From contig WSYB01000018.1 of assembly GCA_009773645.1 (NCBI GenBank), positions 53,385-117,384 on the forward strand: 64,000 bases of DNA, in the 5' to 3' direction. This DNA comes from Geobacteraceae bacterium. Lineage in GTDB: Bacteria > Desulfobacterota > Desulfuromonadia > Geobacterales > Geobacteraceae. The notes below the pieces were generated by a model. It worked only from the letters and a program-made list of their open reading frames with translations, was not told the DNA's origin and did no database searches. The position numbers and the translations under genes were made by a program. This document shows positions 17,769-26,269 of the stretch, in pieces (the first letter of the stretch is position 1; each line of letters opens with the position of its first letter).

Positions 17769-19028
17769 ATGGCAGTCGCATTGAATAATAGAAGAAGGGA
17801 AGCGGAAGTGACCCTGACTGAGATCGTGGAAAAGTATCCGGACTTCCCGCGGCTTGTCGCCCTGAAAATCGACGTTCAACGGCGAGGAGTCCATTACACC
17901 GAGCGCGCCGAGAGCGTAGTAGACAGCTCGATCCATCAAATGCGAAGCCCCTATATCTTCGGTTCCCGGGACGGCCAGATCAGACCGCTTCCCGAATCCC
18001 TGATCCTCCGGGACGGCACCTCCATCCTTACCGACCCGACTCCGCTGGAGCAAAACCCCTATCTCGTCGACCTGGTGGACGGCCGGCTGGCGCTGATCAA
18101 TGAGGGCGAAGTGGTAGAATTCGTGGAGCTCTGGCCGAAGCCACGTTATTACGACAAGCAAACCAGCTCCGGCGTCCCCATGAGTCACATCGCCAGCGCC
18201 CGTCCACAACGGCTTAACATCTTCCAGTCGAGCTTCTGCCATTTCTGGGCCGAGAAACAGGAATGCCGGTTCTGCGACATCGTTAACCACACGAAGCAGC
18301 AGAAGGATGAGTTGGGGGTGCCGACGAGGCTCAAGCCCCGGGATGTCTATGAAACCGTTCGCGAGGCCCTCAAGGAGCCGGGACGCTTTACCGGCATGTG
18401 CCTCACCGCCGGTTCGGTCCTGAAGGGGGAGGAAATCTTCGACCGGGAAGTGGACTACTACATCGAGACCCTCCAGGCGATCGGCGAGAATTTCACTACC
18501 AAGAAGTTCCCCAGCCAGTTGATTGCATCGGCCTTCAACGAAAAGCAACTGGCCCGCCTCTACGAGCAGACCGGCCTCATGAGCTACACGAGCGACCTGG
18601 AGGTGCTCGGCGAAAAGATGTTCAACTGGATCTGCCCCGGCAAGGCCCAGTCCGTTGGCTACCGGGAGTGGCGGCAGCGCCTGATCCGGGCGGTGGATAT
18701 CTTCGGCCGGGGAAATGTGGGCACCGGCCTGGTGGGGGGGGTGGAGCTGGCCAAGCCGAGCGGGTTCACCAACGAGGACGACGCCCTGGCCTCGACTCTG
18801 GCCGAAGCGGAATACCTCGCGGAACATGGTGTGACCACCGTCTATATCGTCTGGGTGCCGCGCCCCGGCTCCTACTTCCGCGACCAGCAGAACCCGTCCC
18901 TGGATTACTTCGTGCGGCTGGCCCGGGGACTCCACAATCTGCGGGTGAAGTACGGCCTCGGCGTCGATTTCGACGACTATCGCCGCTGCGGCAACCATCC
19001 CGACACGGACCTGTCGAGGCTTTTGTAA
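17769..19028 (+). CDS. Radical-SAM-like protein with a CX8CX2C motif
   Basis: This 419-residue protein has three cysteines arranged FCHFWAEKQECRFC (Cys157, 166, 169), which is CX8CX2C and not the normal CX3CX2C. The following sequence has radical-SAM-like features: a glycine-containing strand (TGMCLTAGSVLKGEE), MSYTSDLEVLGE and GTGLVGGVELAKPSG. About 150 residues precede the cluster with no recognised domain. Radical-SAM enzymes use a 4Fe-4S cluster and SAM to start radical chemistry; the substrate here is unknown. AAGGAG precedes the ATG. Genes for a flavin-binding protein and an SsuABC-like importer follow, so a role in organosulfur use is inferred. Confidence 0.7.
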   Translation: MAVALNNRRREAEVTLTEIVEKYPDFPRLVALKIDVQRRGVHYTERAESVVDSSIHQMRSPYIFGSRDGQIRPLPESLILRDGTSILTDPTPLEQNPYLVDLVDGRLALINEGEVVEFVELWPKPRYYDKQTSSGVPMSHIASARPQRLNIFQSSFCHFWAEKQECRFCDIVNHTKQQKDELGVPTRLKPRDVYETVREALKEPGRFTGMCLTAGSVLKGEEIFDREVDYYIETLQAIGENFTTKKFPSQLIASAFNEKQLARLYEQTGLMSYTSDLEVLGEKMFNWICPGKAQSVGYREWRQRLIRAVDIFGRGNVGTGLVGGVELAKPSGFTNEDDALASTLAEAEYLAEHGVTTVYIVWVPRPGSYFRDQQNPSLDYFVRLARGLHNLRVKYGLGVDFDDYRRCGNHPDTDLSRLL

Positions 19029-19052
19029 GGCAGGCAAAAAAGGAGGCAGAAC

Positions 19053-19523
19053 ATGGCAGTTCAATTGACCAACGAAATTATCGATCTTCTCAATAATCAG
19101 GAAACGACAAAAGTGCTGGCGACTCTGGATGCGGACGGATTTCCCCATGCAGCGTTGAAACAGTCCCTGCAACCGGGGGAAAACGACACCATTCTTTATC
19201 TGGAGTTCCTGGAATCATCCCGGACCAACAAGAACCTGGTGAGAAGCATCTGGTTCGATAAAAAAGTGGCGATAGCGCTCAGAGGGCAAGGAGGGGAGTG
19301 CTATCAGATAAAGGGAACTCCGGTAAAGACACACATTGCCGGACCTCTCTTCCAGGAGCATTACGCGGCTGTCCGTGAAAAGCACGGAGACGTGGACCTG
19401 GCCGCAGTCTGGGTCATCGAGCCGGAGGAGATCATCGACGAGACCTTTGCCGTGCGCAGGGCCGAGGAAGAGGCCGCCCACCCACTGTTCCTGCACCTCG
19501 ACCGGCGGGCACGGCAAGGCTGA
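19053..19523 (+). CDS. PNPOx-like FMN-binding split-barrel protein
   Basis: The 156-residue protein matches the pyridoxamine 5'-phosphate oxidase-like fold: a short N-terminal helix, then VLATLDADGFPHAALKQSL as the first barrel strands and KNLVRSIWFDKKVAIALRG as the flavin-contact part. Such proteins bind FMN or F420 and may be reductases. It lies 24 bases behind the radical-SAM gene with RBS AGGAGG, so the two are likely one operon and may act on the same substrate. Its exact reaction is unknown. Confidence 0.7.
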   Translation: MAVQLTNEIIDLLNNQETTKVLATLDADGFPHAALKQSLQPGENDTILYLEFLESSRTNKNLVRSIWFDKKVAIALRGQGGECYQIKGTPVKTHIAGPLFQEHYAAVREKHGDVDLAAVWVIEPEEIIDETFAVRRAEEEAAHPLFLHLDRRARQG

Positions 19524-19612
19524 TGAAAAACGACCATCTGCGGCGTTCTTCCAGTACGCCTCGTGCCTCAGGATTTCGGGCGCCTTGCACCTGGGCATTT
19601 TTGATCGGTCTT
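19524..19612. repeat. Dispersed repeat, ATCTGCGGCGTT type (copy 1)
   Basis: The block holds GAAAAACGACCATCTGCGGC at its left and GCCTTGCACCTGGGCATTTT at its right, with GCCTCGTGCCTCAGGATTTC between. The same design is at 38229-38345. This is a recognisable type of intergenic repeat in Geobacter-like genomes. Here it separates the flavin protein from the first importer. Confidence 0.65.
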
Positions 19613-19661
19613 TAAGGGTTAATCGTTTGGTATCGAATTGTTAATACAAAGGAGAAGAATG

Positions 19662-20627
19662 ATGAAAAACGTTTTTAACGTATTGCTGGGAATATTCACT
19701 ATCACTGTTGTAACCACAGGCGCAGCCTTCGCCAATGAAATCAGGATCGCCACCCAGCCCAGCCCTTTCTGCGCCTCGATCCTCATCGCCAAACACAAGG
19801 GGTGGCTTGAGGAGGAACTGGCCAAGGTCGGTGCCAAACCGGCCATTAAATGGACATCCTTTGCCGCGGGGCCCCCGATGAACGAGTCGTTCGCGGCAGG
19901 CCAGCAGGACATCGGCATTCTCGGCGACACCCCGGCCATCATCGGCAAGGCAGCCGGGATCGATACCAGAATCATCGGCATCACCGCCTCCGGGCCCAGG
20001 TCGCTGGCGGTCATCGTCCCAACAAAATCTGGCATCAAGTCCCCCAGGGAGCTGAAAGGGAAAAAAGTGGGGGTGGTCAAGGGCTCCTACGCCCATCACC
20101 TGCTGGTGCTGGTCCTGCAGAAGGGGGGTCTGACCACGAATGACATCGAGTTGATCAACCTCTCCCAGGCCGATATTGCCACCGCCATCACCAGCGGCAA
20201 CATAGATGCGGCAGCGGTCTGGGAGCCGCTGATCACAAAGCTGGAGAGCCAGGGGGCGGTACGGGTGCTCGCTGACGGCACCGGCATCAAGAAGGGGGTA
20301 CTGGTGATCGTCGCCAGCAACGATTTTGTCACCAGGAACCGGGAGCAGACCAAGGCGTTCATCAGAGCCTACCAGCGCGGGGCAAAGTTCATCAAGGCAA
20401 ACCCGAAGGAAGCGGCCAGGCTCACTGCGGCCGATTTCAACCTGCCGCCTGAACAGCTCGTCAAGGTTCTTGCCAAGCTGGACTTTCATCCGGCAATCCA
20501 GGCTGACGACATTGAAGAGTTGAAAAAGAGCGAGGCCTTCATGCGCAGCGCAAGCCTCATCAAGGCCCCGGTCAGTATCGACAATTTCGCCGACACAAGG
20601 CTCGCCCGCGAGAGCGGCATCAGGTAG
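19662..20627 (+). CDS. Sulfonate/taurine-type ABC importer, substrate-binding protein
   Basis: The 321-residue protein has a Sec signal (MKNVFNVLLGIFTITVV, cleavage near AFA) and the SsuA/TauA/NMT1 fold: IRIATQPSPFCASILIAKHK, then QQDIGILGDTPAIIG, LKGKKVGVVKGSYAHHL and GNIDAAAVWEPL. It binds the substrate in the periplasm. Two ATG codons in a row (19659, 19662) follow AAAGGAG; the second gives better spacing. The permease and ATPase genes follow, so this is the SsuA-like member of a full importer. The substrate could be an alkylsulfonate, taurine or another small organic anion. Confidence 0.85.
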   Translation: MKNVFNVLLGIFTITVVTTGAAFANEIRIATQPSPFCASILIAKHKGWLEEELAKVGAKPAIKWTSFAAGPPMNESFAAGQQDIGILGDTPAIIGKAAGIDTRIIGITASGPRSLAVIVPTKSGIKSPRELKGKKVGVVKGSYAHHLLVLVLQKGGLTTNDIELINLSQADIATAITSGNIDAAAVWEPLITKLESQGAVRVLADGTGIKKGVLVIVASNDFVTRNREQTKAFIRAYQRGAKFIKANPKEAARLTAADFNLPPEQLVKVLAKLDFHPAIQADDIEELKKSEAFMRSASLIKAPVSIDNFADTRLARESGIR

Positions 20628-20693
20628 GGGCGGCCCTGCGTGGCCGCCCAATTGACCGGAGAAAAATGGGCAACCACATAGGGTTGCCCCTAC
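20624..20693. repeat. Composite hairpin repeat between importer genes
   Basis: Two hairpins, GGGCGGCCCTGCGTGGCCGCCC and TGGGCAACC-acata-GGGTTGCCC, sit between outer ends GTAGGGGC and GCCCCTAC, so the whole unit is also an inverted repeat. The first hairpin starts at the stop codon of the binding-protein gene. The element at 5668-5692 is related. It could stabilise the upstream mRNA and so favour the binding protein over the permease. Confidence 0.65.
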
Positions 20694-20715
20694 AACAGCC
20701 CACGGAGGAAAAGCC

Positions 20716-21507
20716 ATGGCCCGTGAAACCAATCCGCGCTTGCAGAAGATCAAGCACCTGCTCCAGTACGTGAGCCTGTCAATCGTCATCCTGGCGGTAT
20801 GGCAGACGCTCTATCACCTGGGGTACATCAAGCCGATCATCCTGCCGCCACCTTCCAAGATCGCCCTGACGTTCTGGGAGCTCCTGAATAGCGGGGCAAT
20901 GGCCAAGCATGTCGGGATCAGCGTGCTGCGGGTGCTGGAAGGGTTCGGCATCGCCGCCGTCCTGGGGCTCTCCCTCGGCATCGCCATAGGCCTCTCCCGG
21001 ACTTTCGACCGGCTGACCGACCTGATCATTCAGGTGATCAAGCCGATTCCCCCCATCGCCTGGATACCGCTGGCCATACTCTGGTTCGGCATCGGCGAGA
21101 AATCGAAAGTATACATCATCTTCCTCGGGGCCTTTTTCCCCATCATCATCAACACCATCGACGGGATCCGCCAGACCGACCACAAGTTTGTGGAAGTGGC
21201 CAGGATTCTGGAAGTCCCTCGGTTCAAGTTCGTGCGCCAGGTGGTAATCCCCGGTGCGTTTCCCGCCATCATGACCGGTATCCGGGTCGGCCTCATGGTG
21301 GCCTGGATGTGTGTGGTGGCGGCCGAACTGATCGCTGCCGGCAGCGGCATCGGCTATCTGATCATGGACGCACGGCAACTGTCCCAGTCGGATGTGGTAC
21401 TGGTCGGCATGATTACCATCGGCATAATCGGCAAGCTGATGGACAGTCTGATCAAACGTCTGGAGAAACGGCTGATCGGTTGGAAAGTTTCATATGTCGG
21501 CGACTAG
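20716..21507 (+). CDS. Sulfonate/taurine-type ABC importer, permease
   Basis: The 263-residue membrane protein has about six transmembrane segments and the BPD_transp_1 loop (EVARILEVPRFKFVRQVVIP), which contacts the ATPase. PIPPIAWIPLAILWFGIGE is typical of SsuC/TauC. RBS GGAGGA precedes the ATG. It works with the binding protein before it and the ATPase 16 bases after it. Confidence 0.88.
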   Translation: MARETNPRLQKIKHLLQYVSLSIVILAVWQTLYHLGYIKPIILPPPSKIALTFWELLNSGAMAKHVGISVLRVLEGFGIAAVLGLSLGIAIGLSRTFDRLTDLIIQVIKPIPPIAWIPLAILWFGIGEKSKVYIIFLGAFFPIIINTIDGIRQTDHKFVEVARILEVPRFKFVRQVVIPGAFPAIMTGIRVGLMVAWMCVVAAELIAAGSGIGYLIMDARQLSQSDVVLVGMITIGIIGKLMDSLIKRLEKRLIGWKVSYVGD

Positions 21508-21523
21508 CGACTAGGAGGAGAAT

Positions 21524-22312
21524 ATGGGAACAGCAGGATCGCTCGGCGAAAGTCTGGTTATCGAGCAGCTTAATAAGACCTATAGAGTCTCTACCGGCGA
21601 CGTTCCCGCCTTGCAGGAGATCAACCTGACCATCGGGGAGAGGGAGTTCGTCAGCATCGTCGGCAGCAGCGGCTGCGGCAAAAGCACCTTGCTCCGTATC
21701 ATCGCCGGCCTGGAAAACGGTTATGCCGGGACGGTCAAGCTTGGCGACAGGCGTATCGCCGGGCCGGGACTCGACCGGGGGATGGTCTTCCAGGAGCACC
21801 GCCTCATCCCCTGGCTGACAGTGGAACAGAACGTGGCCTTTGGCCTTAATGGCCGGGCGCCCGGCGAGAATGAGCGGCTGGTGCGGGAGCACCTGGAGCT
21901 GGTGGGGCTGTCCAGCTTTGCCAAGGCCCACCCCCACCAGCTGTCGGGTGGGATGGCCCAACGGGTGGCCATTGCCCGTGCGCTCGTCAACCAGCCCAAA
22001 CTCCTCCTGCTCGATGAGCCGTTCGGGGCGCTGGACGCCCTCACCAAGATCCAGATGCAGCAGGAGATCCTCCGCATCTGGGAAGCGGAACGCACCACCA
22101 TGGTGCTCGTTACCCACGACATCGACGAGGCCATCTACCTGGGTGACCGGGTGGTTATCATGTCGAGCAGGCCGGGGACCGTGAAAAAGATTATGGCGGT
22201 GGATCTCACCAGGCCACGGGACCGCAGCAGCTACGAGTTCATACAGATCCGCAAGGGGATATATGCCGAGTTCTTCGCCGAGGCGGAAAAGCCTTTTGCG
22301 TATGCAATTTGA
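21524..22312 (+). CDS. Sulfonate/taurine-type ABC importer, ATPase
   Basis: The 262-residue ATPase has Walker A GSSGCGKST, Q-loop VFQEHRLIPWL, signature LSGGMAQR, Walker B LLLLDEPFGALD and the switch His in LVTHDIDEA. These are SsuB/TauB hallmarks. RBS AGGAGGAG precedes the ATG. It completes the first importer of this region. Confidence 0.9.
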   Translation: MGTAGSLGESLVIEQLNKTYRVSTGDVPALQEINLTIGEREFVSIVGSSGCGKSTLLRIIAGLENGYAGTVKLGDRRIAGPGLDRGMVFQEHRLIPWLTVEQNVAFGLNGRAPGENERLVREHLELVGLSSFAKAHPHQLSGGMAQRVAIARALVNQPKLLLLDEPFGALDALTKIQMQQEILRIWEAERTTMVLVTHDIDEAIYLGDRVVIMSSRPGTVKKIMAVDLTRPRDRSSYEFIQIRKGIYAEFFAEAEKPFAYAI

Positions 22313-22320
22313 CCGGAGAA

Positions 22321-22495
22321 ATCTGCCACGGAGACACAGAGACACGGAGAAAATCCCATAAATTAACAAGGATGAACAGGATATTCAGGATTCCAATCGA
22401 GAAATTCGCGGGTTAAATCATGATATTTCTGAATATACTTTATCGAATAAAATGTTAGCTTTTCTCCGTGTCTCTGTGACTCTGTGGCAATAATA
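22321..22495. repeat. Dispersed repeat, GACACAGAGACACGGAG type
   Basis: The ends are clear inverted copies: TGCCACGGAGACACAGAGAC at the left and GTCTCTGTGACTCTGTGGCA at the right, around AACAAGGATGAACAGGATAT. The block at 6902-7269 has the same terminal phrases. It lies between two operon genes without stopping the shared direction of transcription. Confidence 0.65.
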
Positions 22496-22506
22496 TAGGA
22501 GCAATC

Positions 22507-23877
22507 ATGAAAATACTGCTTATCAACCCCGCTTTTTACGATGGAAAGGAATTCAGCAATCGCTTTGAGGATTACATCGACTGGATCAAGGGGGGGAACC
22601 TCTACGTCGCCCCCTTCGAGCCTCCCATCGGGCTGGCCTTCCTCTCGGCCTACCTGAAGGAGCGGGGGCATGAGGTGTGCCTCCTCGACATGCAGGGGCT
22701 CCTCATGGACAGTGGGGGACTGGCGGCCAGGATCGCCTCGTATGATCCGGCCATCGTCGGCATTACCGCCATGACTCCCACTATCCCGGAGGCGCTGCAG
22801 GTCGCCGGAATTTCAAAGAGAGTGGCTCCCGGCGCAAAGGTGGTGCTGGGAGGGGTCCATCCGACCCTCGACCCGGCCGGCGTGCTTGCCGATGAGAACG
22901 TCGATTACGTAATCCGGGGAGAGGGGGAGGTGGCCTTTGCCGCCCTGGCAGCGGCGCTGGACAGTGGGAGTGATCCCTGCGAAGTCGACGGGCTCTCCTA
23001 CCGGCGGGACGGCAAACCGGTCATCAAGGAAAAGGCCGTCCGGATCGCCGACCTGGATACGCTCCCCATGCCCGACTACGAAGCCTTCCCCGTGGAGAGG
23101 TACATCGAGCACAACCGTTATCTGCGCAGCGTCCGCGGCATCTCCATGATCGTTTCCCGCGGCTGCCCGTTTCAGTGCACCTTCTGCGCGGTCCACCAGA
23201 CCATGGGGCGCAACTGGAGAATCAAGTCTCCGCAACGGGTGGTGGACGAGCTGGTCACCCTGAAGGAGCGCCACCGGCTCGAAGGGGTCTGGTTCAAGGA
23301 CAGCATCTTCAACCTGAACCGGGAGTGGGTGAAGGAGTTCTGCCGTCTCATGATCGAACAGAAGGTGGATATCGCCTGGCAGGCCCTGACCCGCATCGAT
23401 CTGATTGACGAGGAGGAACTGCGGCTCATGAAGCGGGCAGGCCTCACCCAGCTCGACCTGGGGATCGAGTCCGGTTCGCCGAAGAGCCTCACGCGGCTGA
23501 AGAAGGGGATTACCGTCGAAAAGATCAAGGAGAAGGTGCGGCTGGCCAAGCGGTACGTCAAGGTCTTCGGCTTCTTCATGATCGGCATTCCCGGTGAGGA
23601 CGAAACCGACGTGCAGCAGACCTTCGATCTGGCCAGGGTCCTGGAGCTGGATCGCTGGACCTGGAGCATCTACAGCCCTCTCCCCGGGTCTGCCCTCTAC
23701 GAGGAGCTGATTGCCGAGGGGAAAATCGAACCGTACCGCCTCGACTACCACCAGGTCCACTTCACGGAGGCCTATGAGGGGATCTGCGACATCGAGCCTT
23801 TGCGGCTCAAGGAGCTTTACCGGGAGATCAATGAATATTTCTACCGGAGAGATGCACCGGCGCTTGCCGCGGGATAA
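22507..23877 (+). CDS. B12-binding-domain radical-SAM protein
   Basis: The 456-residue protein has an N-terminal cobalamin-binding-type Rossmann domain (MKILLINPAFYDG, VGITAMTPTIPEAL, VVLGGVHPTLDP, VIRGEGEVAF) and a radical-SAM core with SRGCPFQCTFC (Cys220, 224, 227). The usual DxHxxG cobalamin ligand is replaced by DMQGL (61-65), so B12, if bound, would be without the His ligand. Class-B methylases and ring-contracting enzymes share this layout. No Tyr- or Phe-rich specificity clue is seen. RBS TAGGAG precedes it. It follows the first importer and precedes the second, so a role in processing the imported compound is possible. Confidence 0.8.
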   Translation: MKILLINPAFYDGKEFSNRFEDYIDWIKGGNLYVAPFEPPIGLAFLSAYLKERGHEVCLLDMQGLLMDSGGLAARIASYDPAIVGITAMTPTIPEALQVAGISKRVAPGAKVVLGGVHPTLDPAGVLADENVDYVIRGEGEVAFAALAAALDSGSDPCEVDGLSYRRDGKPVIKEKAVRIADLDTLPMPDYEAFPVERYIEHNRYLRSVRGISMIVSRGCPFQCTFCAVHQTMGRNWRIKSPQRVVDELVTLKERHRLEGVWFKDSIFNLNREWVKEFCRLMIEQKVDIAWQALTRIDLIDEEELRLMKRAGLTQLDLGIESGSPKSLTRLKKGITVEKIKEKVRLAKRYVKVFGFFMIGIPGEDETDVQQTFDLARVLELDRWTWSIYSPLPGSALYEELIAEGKIEPYRLDYHQVHFTEAYEGICDIEPLRLKELYREINEYFYRRDAPALAAG

Positions 23878-23904
23878 AACGGAAAATTAATTTTGGAATA
23901 AAAA

Positions 23905-24678
23905 ATGGAACTCGTATTCAGTAACATAGCAAAATCATTCAAAAGAGGGGCGAAGGACCGGGTTGTGGCGCTGGATGACATCTCTTTTTCGGTTGCGGAA
24001 GGAGAGTTAGTTTGTCTGCTGGGCCCCTCGGGCTGCGGCAAATCCACTTTGCTGAAAATGGCTGCCGGTTTTGAATTTCCCGACACCGGCTCGGTGACCG
24101 CTGATGGCAAGCCGGTCTGCAAGCCGCATCCCGACCGCGGCATGGTCTTTCAGGATTATGCCCTTTTCCCATGGCTGACAGTCGAGGAGAATATCGCTTT
24201 CGGCCCGGAGATGAACGGTACGGACAGGCGCGAGATACGGGAGAGGATCAGGAGATTCATTACTCTGGTAGGGCTCACCGGCTTCGAGAAAGCCCATCCC
24301 CATCAGCTTTCGGGAGGGATGAAACAGCGGGTGGGGATTGCGAGAATGCTTGCCATGTCCCCCAAAGTGCTCCTCATGGATGAACCGTTCGGAGCCCTTG
24401 ACGCCTTCACACGCATGGAGATGCAGGAGGAACTGACGAACCTGTGGCAGGCGGCGCCTTTCACCACGGTTTTCGTGACCCATGACGTGGAGGAAGCGGT
24501 TTATCTCGCGGACCGTATTGCGGTGATGACCAGCAGACCGGGCAAGCTCAAAACTATCGTGCCCGTGCCCCTGTCCCGGCCGAGGGTCCGCACGGATCAT
24601 GACTTCGTACAGATCCGCAACCATGTCCTGAAACAATACGAACGTACCCAACCATCAGCGGCCGAGTATTCAATATGA
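23905..24678 (+). CDS. Nitrate/sulfonate/taurine-type ABC ATPase (second importer)
   Basis: The 257-residue ATPase has Walker A GPSGCGKST, Q-loop VFQDYALFPWL, signature LSGGMKQR and Walker B LLMDEPFGALD. It likely pairs with the binding protein and permease at 26266-28088, with the acyl-CoA ligase gene placed between. A weak RBS (GGAATAA) precedes the ATG. The gene starts 27 bases after the radical-SAM gene. Confidence 0.88.
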   Translation: MELVFSNIAKSFKRGAKDRVVALDDISFSVAEGELVCLLGPSGCGKSTLLKMAAGFEFPDTGSVTADGKPVCKPHPDRGMVFQDYALFPWLTVEENIAFGPEMNGTDRREIRERIRRFITLVGLTGFEKAHPHQLSGGMKQRVGIARMLAMSPKVLLMDEPFGALDAFTRMEMQEELTNLWQAAPFTTVFVTHDVEEAVYLADRIAVMTSRPGKLKTIVPVPLSRPRVRTDHDFVQIRNHVLKQYERTQPSAAEYSI

Positions 24679-24688
24679 AGGACGATTC

Positions 24689-26269
24689 ATGGGCAAAGGG
24701 GGTGCAGCGATGACCGTACGATCATTCAGAGAGCTGGTGGAGCGGCGTGGCGACGAGTTGACGGACCGCATATTCATTACGGCCCCCGAAACGGGCGTGT
24801 CTCTCACCTTCGGCCGGTACCGCCGGGCGGTCATGCAGTTCGCTGCACTCCTGGAGGGAAAAGGGGTGGAGCGGGGAGAGCGGGTCGCGGTCGTGCTTTC
24901 CAACGGGCTTAACGCCGCCATTGCCATGCTGGGTGTCATGTCTGCCGGAGGAGTTGCGGTTCCGGTCAACCCGAAGCTGAAGGGGCCGGAAATCGCCTGG
25001 TTGCTCAATCATTCCGGTGCCCGGCTGGTCGTCACCGATCTGCTTCATCAAAGCTCCCTCGCGGGCGCCGGCCTCGGCGACAAACCCGCCACCGTAGATG
25101 GCTGCGAGAAGGACAACCCCTACGCCTTATACCCGGTTTCCCGTTTTGAAGCGAAGAGAGCCGGACAGGGAGACCGGTTGCTTCCCGCCAGGGACGACAC
25201 TGCCATGATTCTGTACACATCGGGGACAACCGGCCATCCCAAAGGTGTCATCCTCTCCCACGGCAACCTGTTGAGCAATGCCGGCCATGTCAGCGAAGCG
25301 CACCGTCTTACCTCTGCCGACGTGGCTCTCTGCGTCCTTCCCCTTTTCCACATCAACGGGTTTGTCTTCACCCTTCTTGCTCCGCTCCTTTCCGGCTCCG
25401 CAGTCGTCATGCCGGGTCGATTTCATGTCGAGCGTTTCTGGCACTGGGTGCGGGACCACCGGGTTACCTGGTTCAGCGCGGTACCGACGATCCTTTCCCT
25501 GCTCCTTTCGCATGCCGGTCCCGCTCCGGCGGATATCGAATCTGTCCGCTTTGCCCGCTCCGCCTCGGCGCCGCTTCCCGTTGCCGTGCTGGAAGAGTTC
25601 GAACATCGTTTCGGCATCCCGGTGATCGAGACTTACGGCATCTCGGAGGCAGCCGGGCAGGTAACCGCCAATCCTCTGCCGCCGCTGGTCCGCAAGCCGG
25701 GCTCGGCAGGATTGCCGGCAGGCAACGAGTTGGCCGTGGTGGACGAAGATGGCAGCCGGCTTCCCGCCGGGAGCCTCGGCGAAGTGGTGCTCAGGGGCGA
25801 CAATATCTTTTGCGGTTACCTGGCCAATCCGGAGGCTGACCGGGAAGCGCTGCAAGAGGGCTGGTACCATACCGGCGACCTCGGTTACCTGGATGAAGAC
25901 GGCTACGTTTTCCTCACCGGCAGGAAAAAGGAGCTGATCAATCGCTCGGGGGAGAAAATATCACCGCGTGAGGTCGAGGAAATCATCCATCGCCTTCCGG
26001 AGGTGGAGGAAGTCGGGGTGGTGGGTTTACCCCATCGGCTTTACGGCGAGGAAGTGGCTGCATTCGTCATGCTGCGACAGGGAAGATATCTTGAGGCAGA
26101 GACAGTCAGGCAATTCTGCCGGAAGCATCTGGCCGGCTTCAAGGTGCCCCGCGAGGTGTTGTTTATCGACGAGTTCCCCAAGGGGCCCAGCGGCAAAATC
26201 CAGCGCAGGCGCCTGGTGGACGTTTATCAGCAGATCACATCACTACAGGAAAAGGAGAAACGGGCATGA
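24689..26269 (+). CDS. Acyl-CoA ligase of the AMP-forming family
   Basis: The 526-residue enzyme has the full motif set: ILYTSGTTGHPKG, YGISEAAG, WYHTGDLGYLDEDGYV, GRKKELINRSGEKI and the catalytic lysine in GPSGKIQRR. The acyl pocket carries FHINGFVFTLLAP, as in oxalyl-CoA-synthetase-like and short-chain ligases. It activates a carboxylate to its CoA ester with ATP. The carboxylate cannot be told; a sulfonated or thio-substituted acid would fit the context. Start 24689 follows AAGGA; an ATG at 24710 behind AAAGGGGG is an alternative. It overlaps the next gene by four bases (ATGA). Confidence 0.85.
   Translation: MGKGGAAMTVRSFRELVERRGDELTDRIFITAPETGVSLTFGRYRRAVMQFAALLEGKGVERGERVAVVLSNGLNAAIAMLGVMSAGGVAVPVNPKLKGPEIAWLLNHSGARLVVTDLLHQSSLAGAGLGDKPATVDGCEKDNPYALYPVSRFEAKRAGQGDRLLPARDDTAMILYTSGTTGHPKGVILSHGNLLSNAGHVSEAHRLTSADVALCVLPLFHINGFVFTLLAPLLSGSAVVMPGRFHVERFWHWVRDHRVTWFSAVPTILSLLLSHAGPAPADIESVRFARSASAPLPVAVLEEFEHRFGIPVIETYGISEAAGQVTANPLPPLVRKPGSAGLPAGNELAVVDEDGSRLPAGSLGEVVLRGDNIFCGYLANPEADREALQEGWYHTGDLGYLDEDGYVFLTGRKKELINRSGEKISPREVEEIIHRLPEVEEVGVVGLPHRLYGEEVAAFVMLRQGRYLEAETVRQFCRKHLAGFKVPREVLFIDEFPKGPSGKIQRRRLVDVYQQITSLQEKEKRA

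Noticed and set aside
17700..19172. Long minus-strand frame of 490 codons opposite the radical-SAM gene
   Set aside because: The plus-strand product has coherent motifs and an RBS. The antisense product has only the composition expected of a shadow frame.
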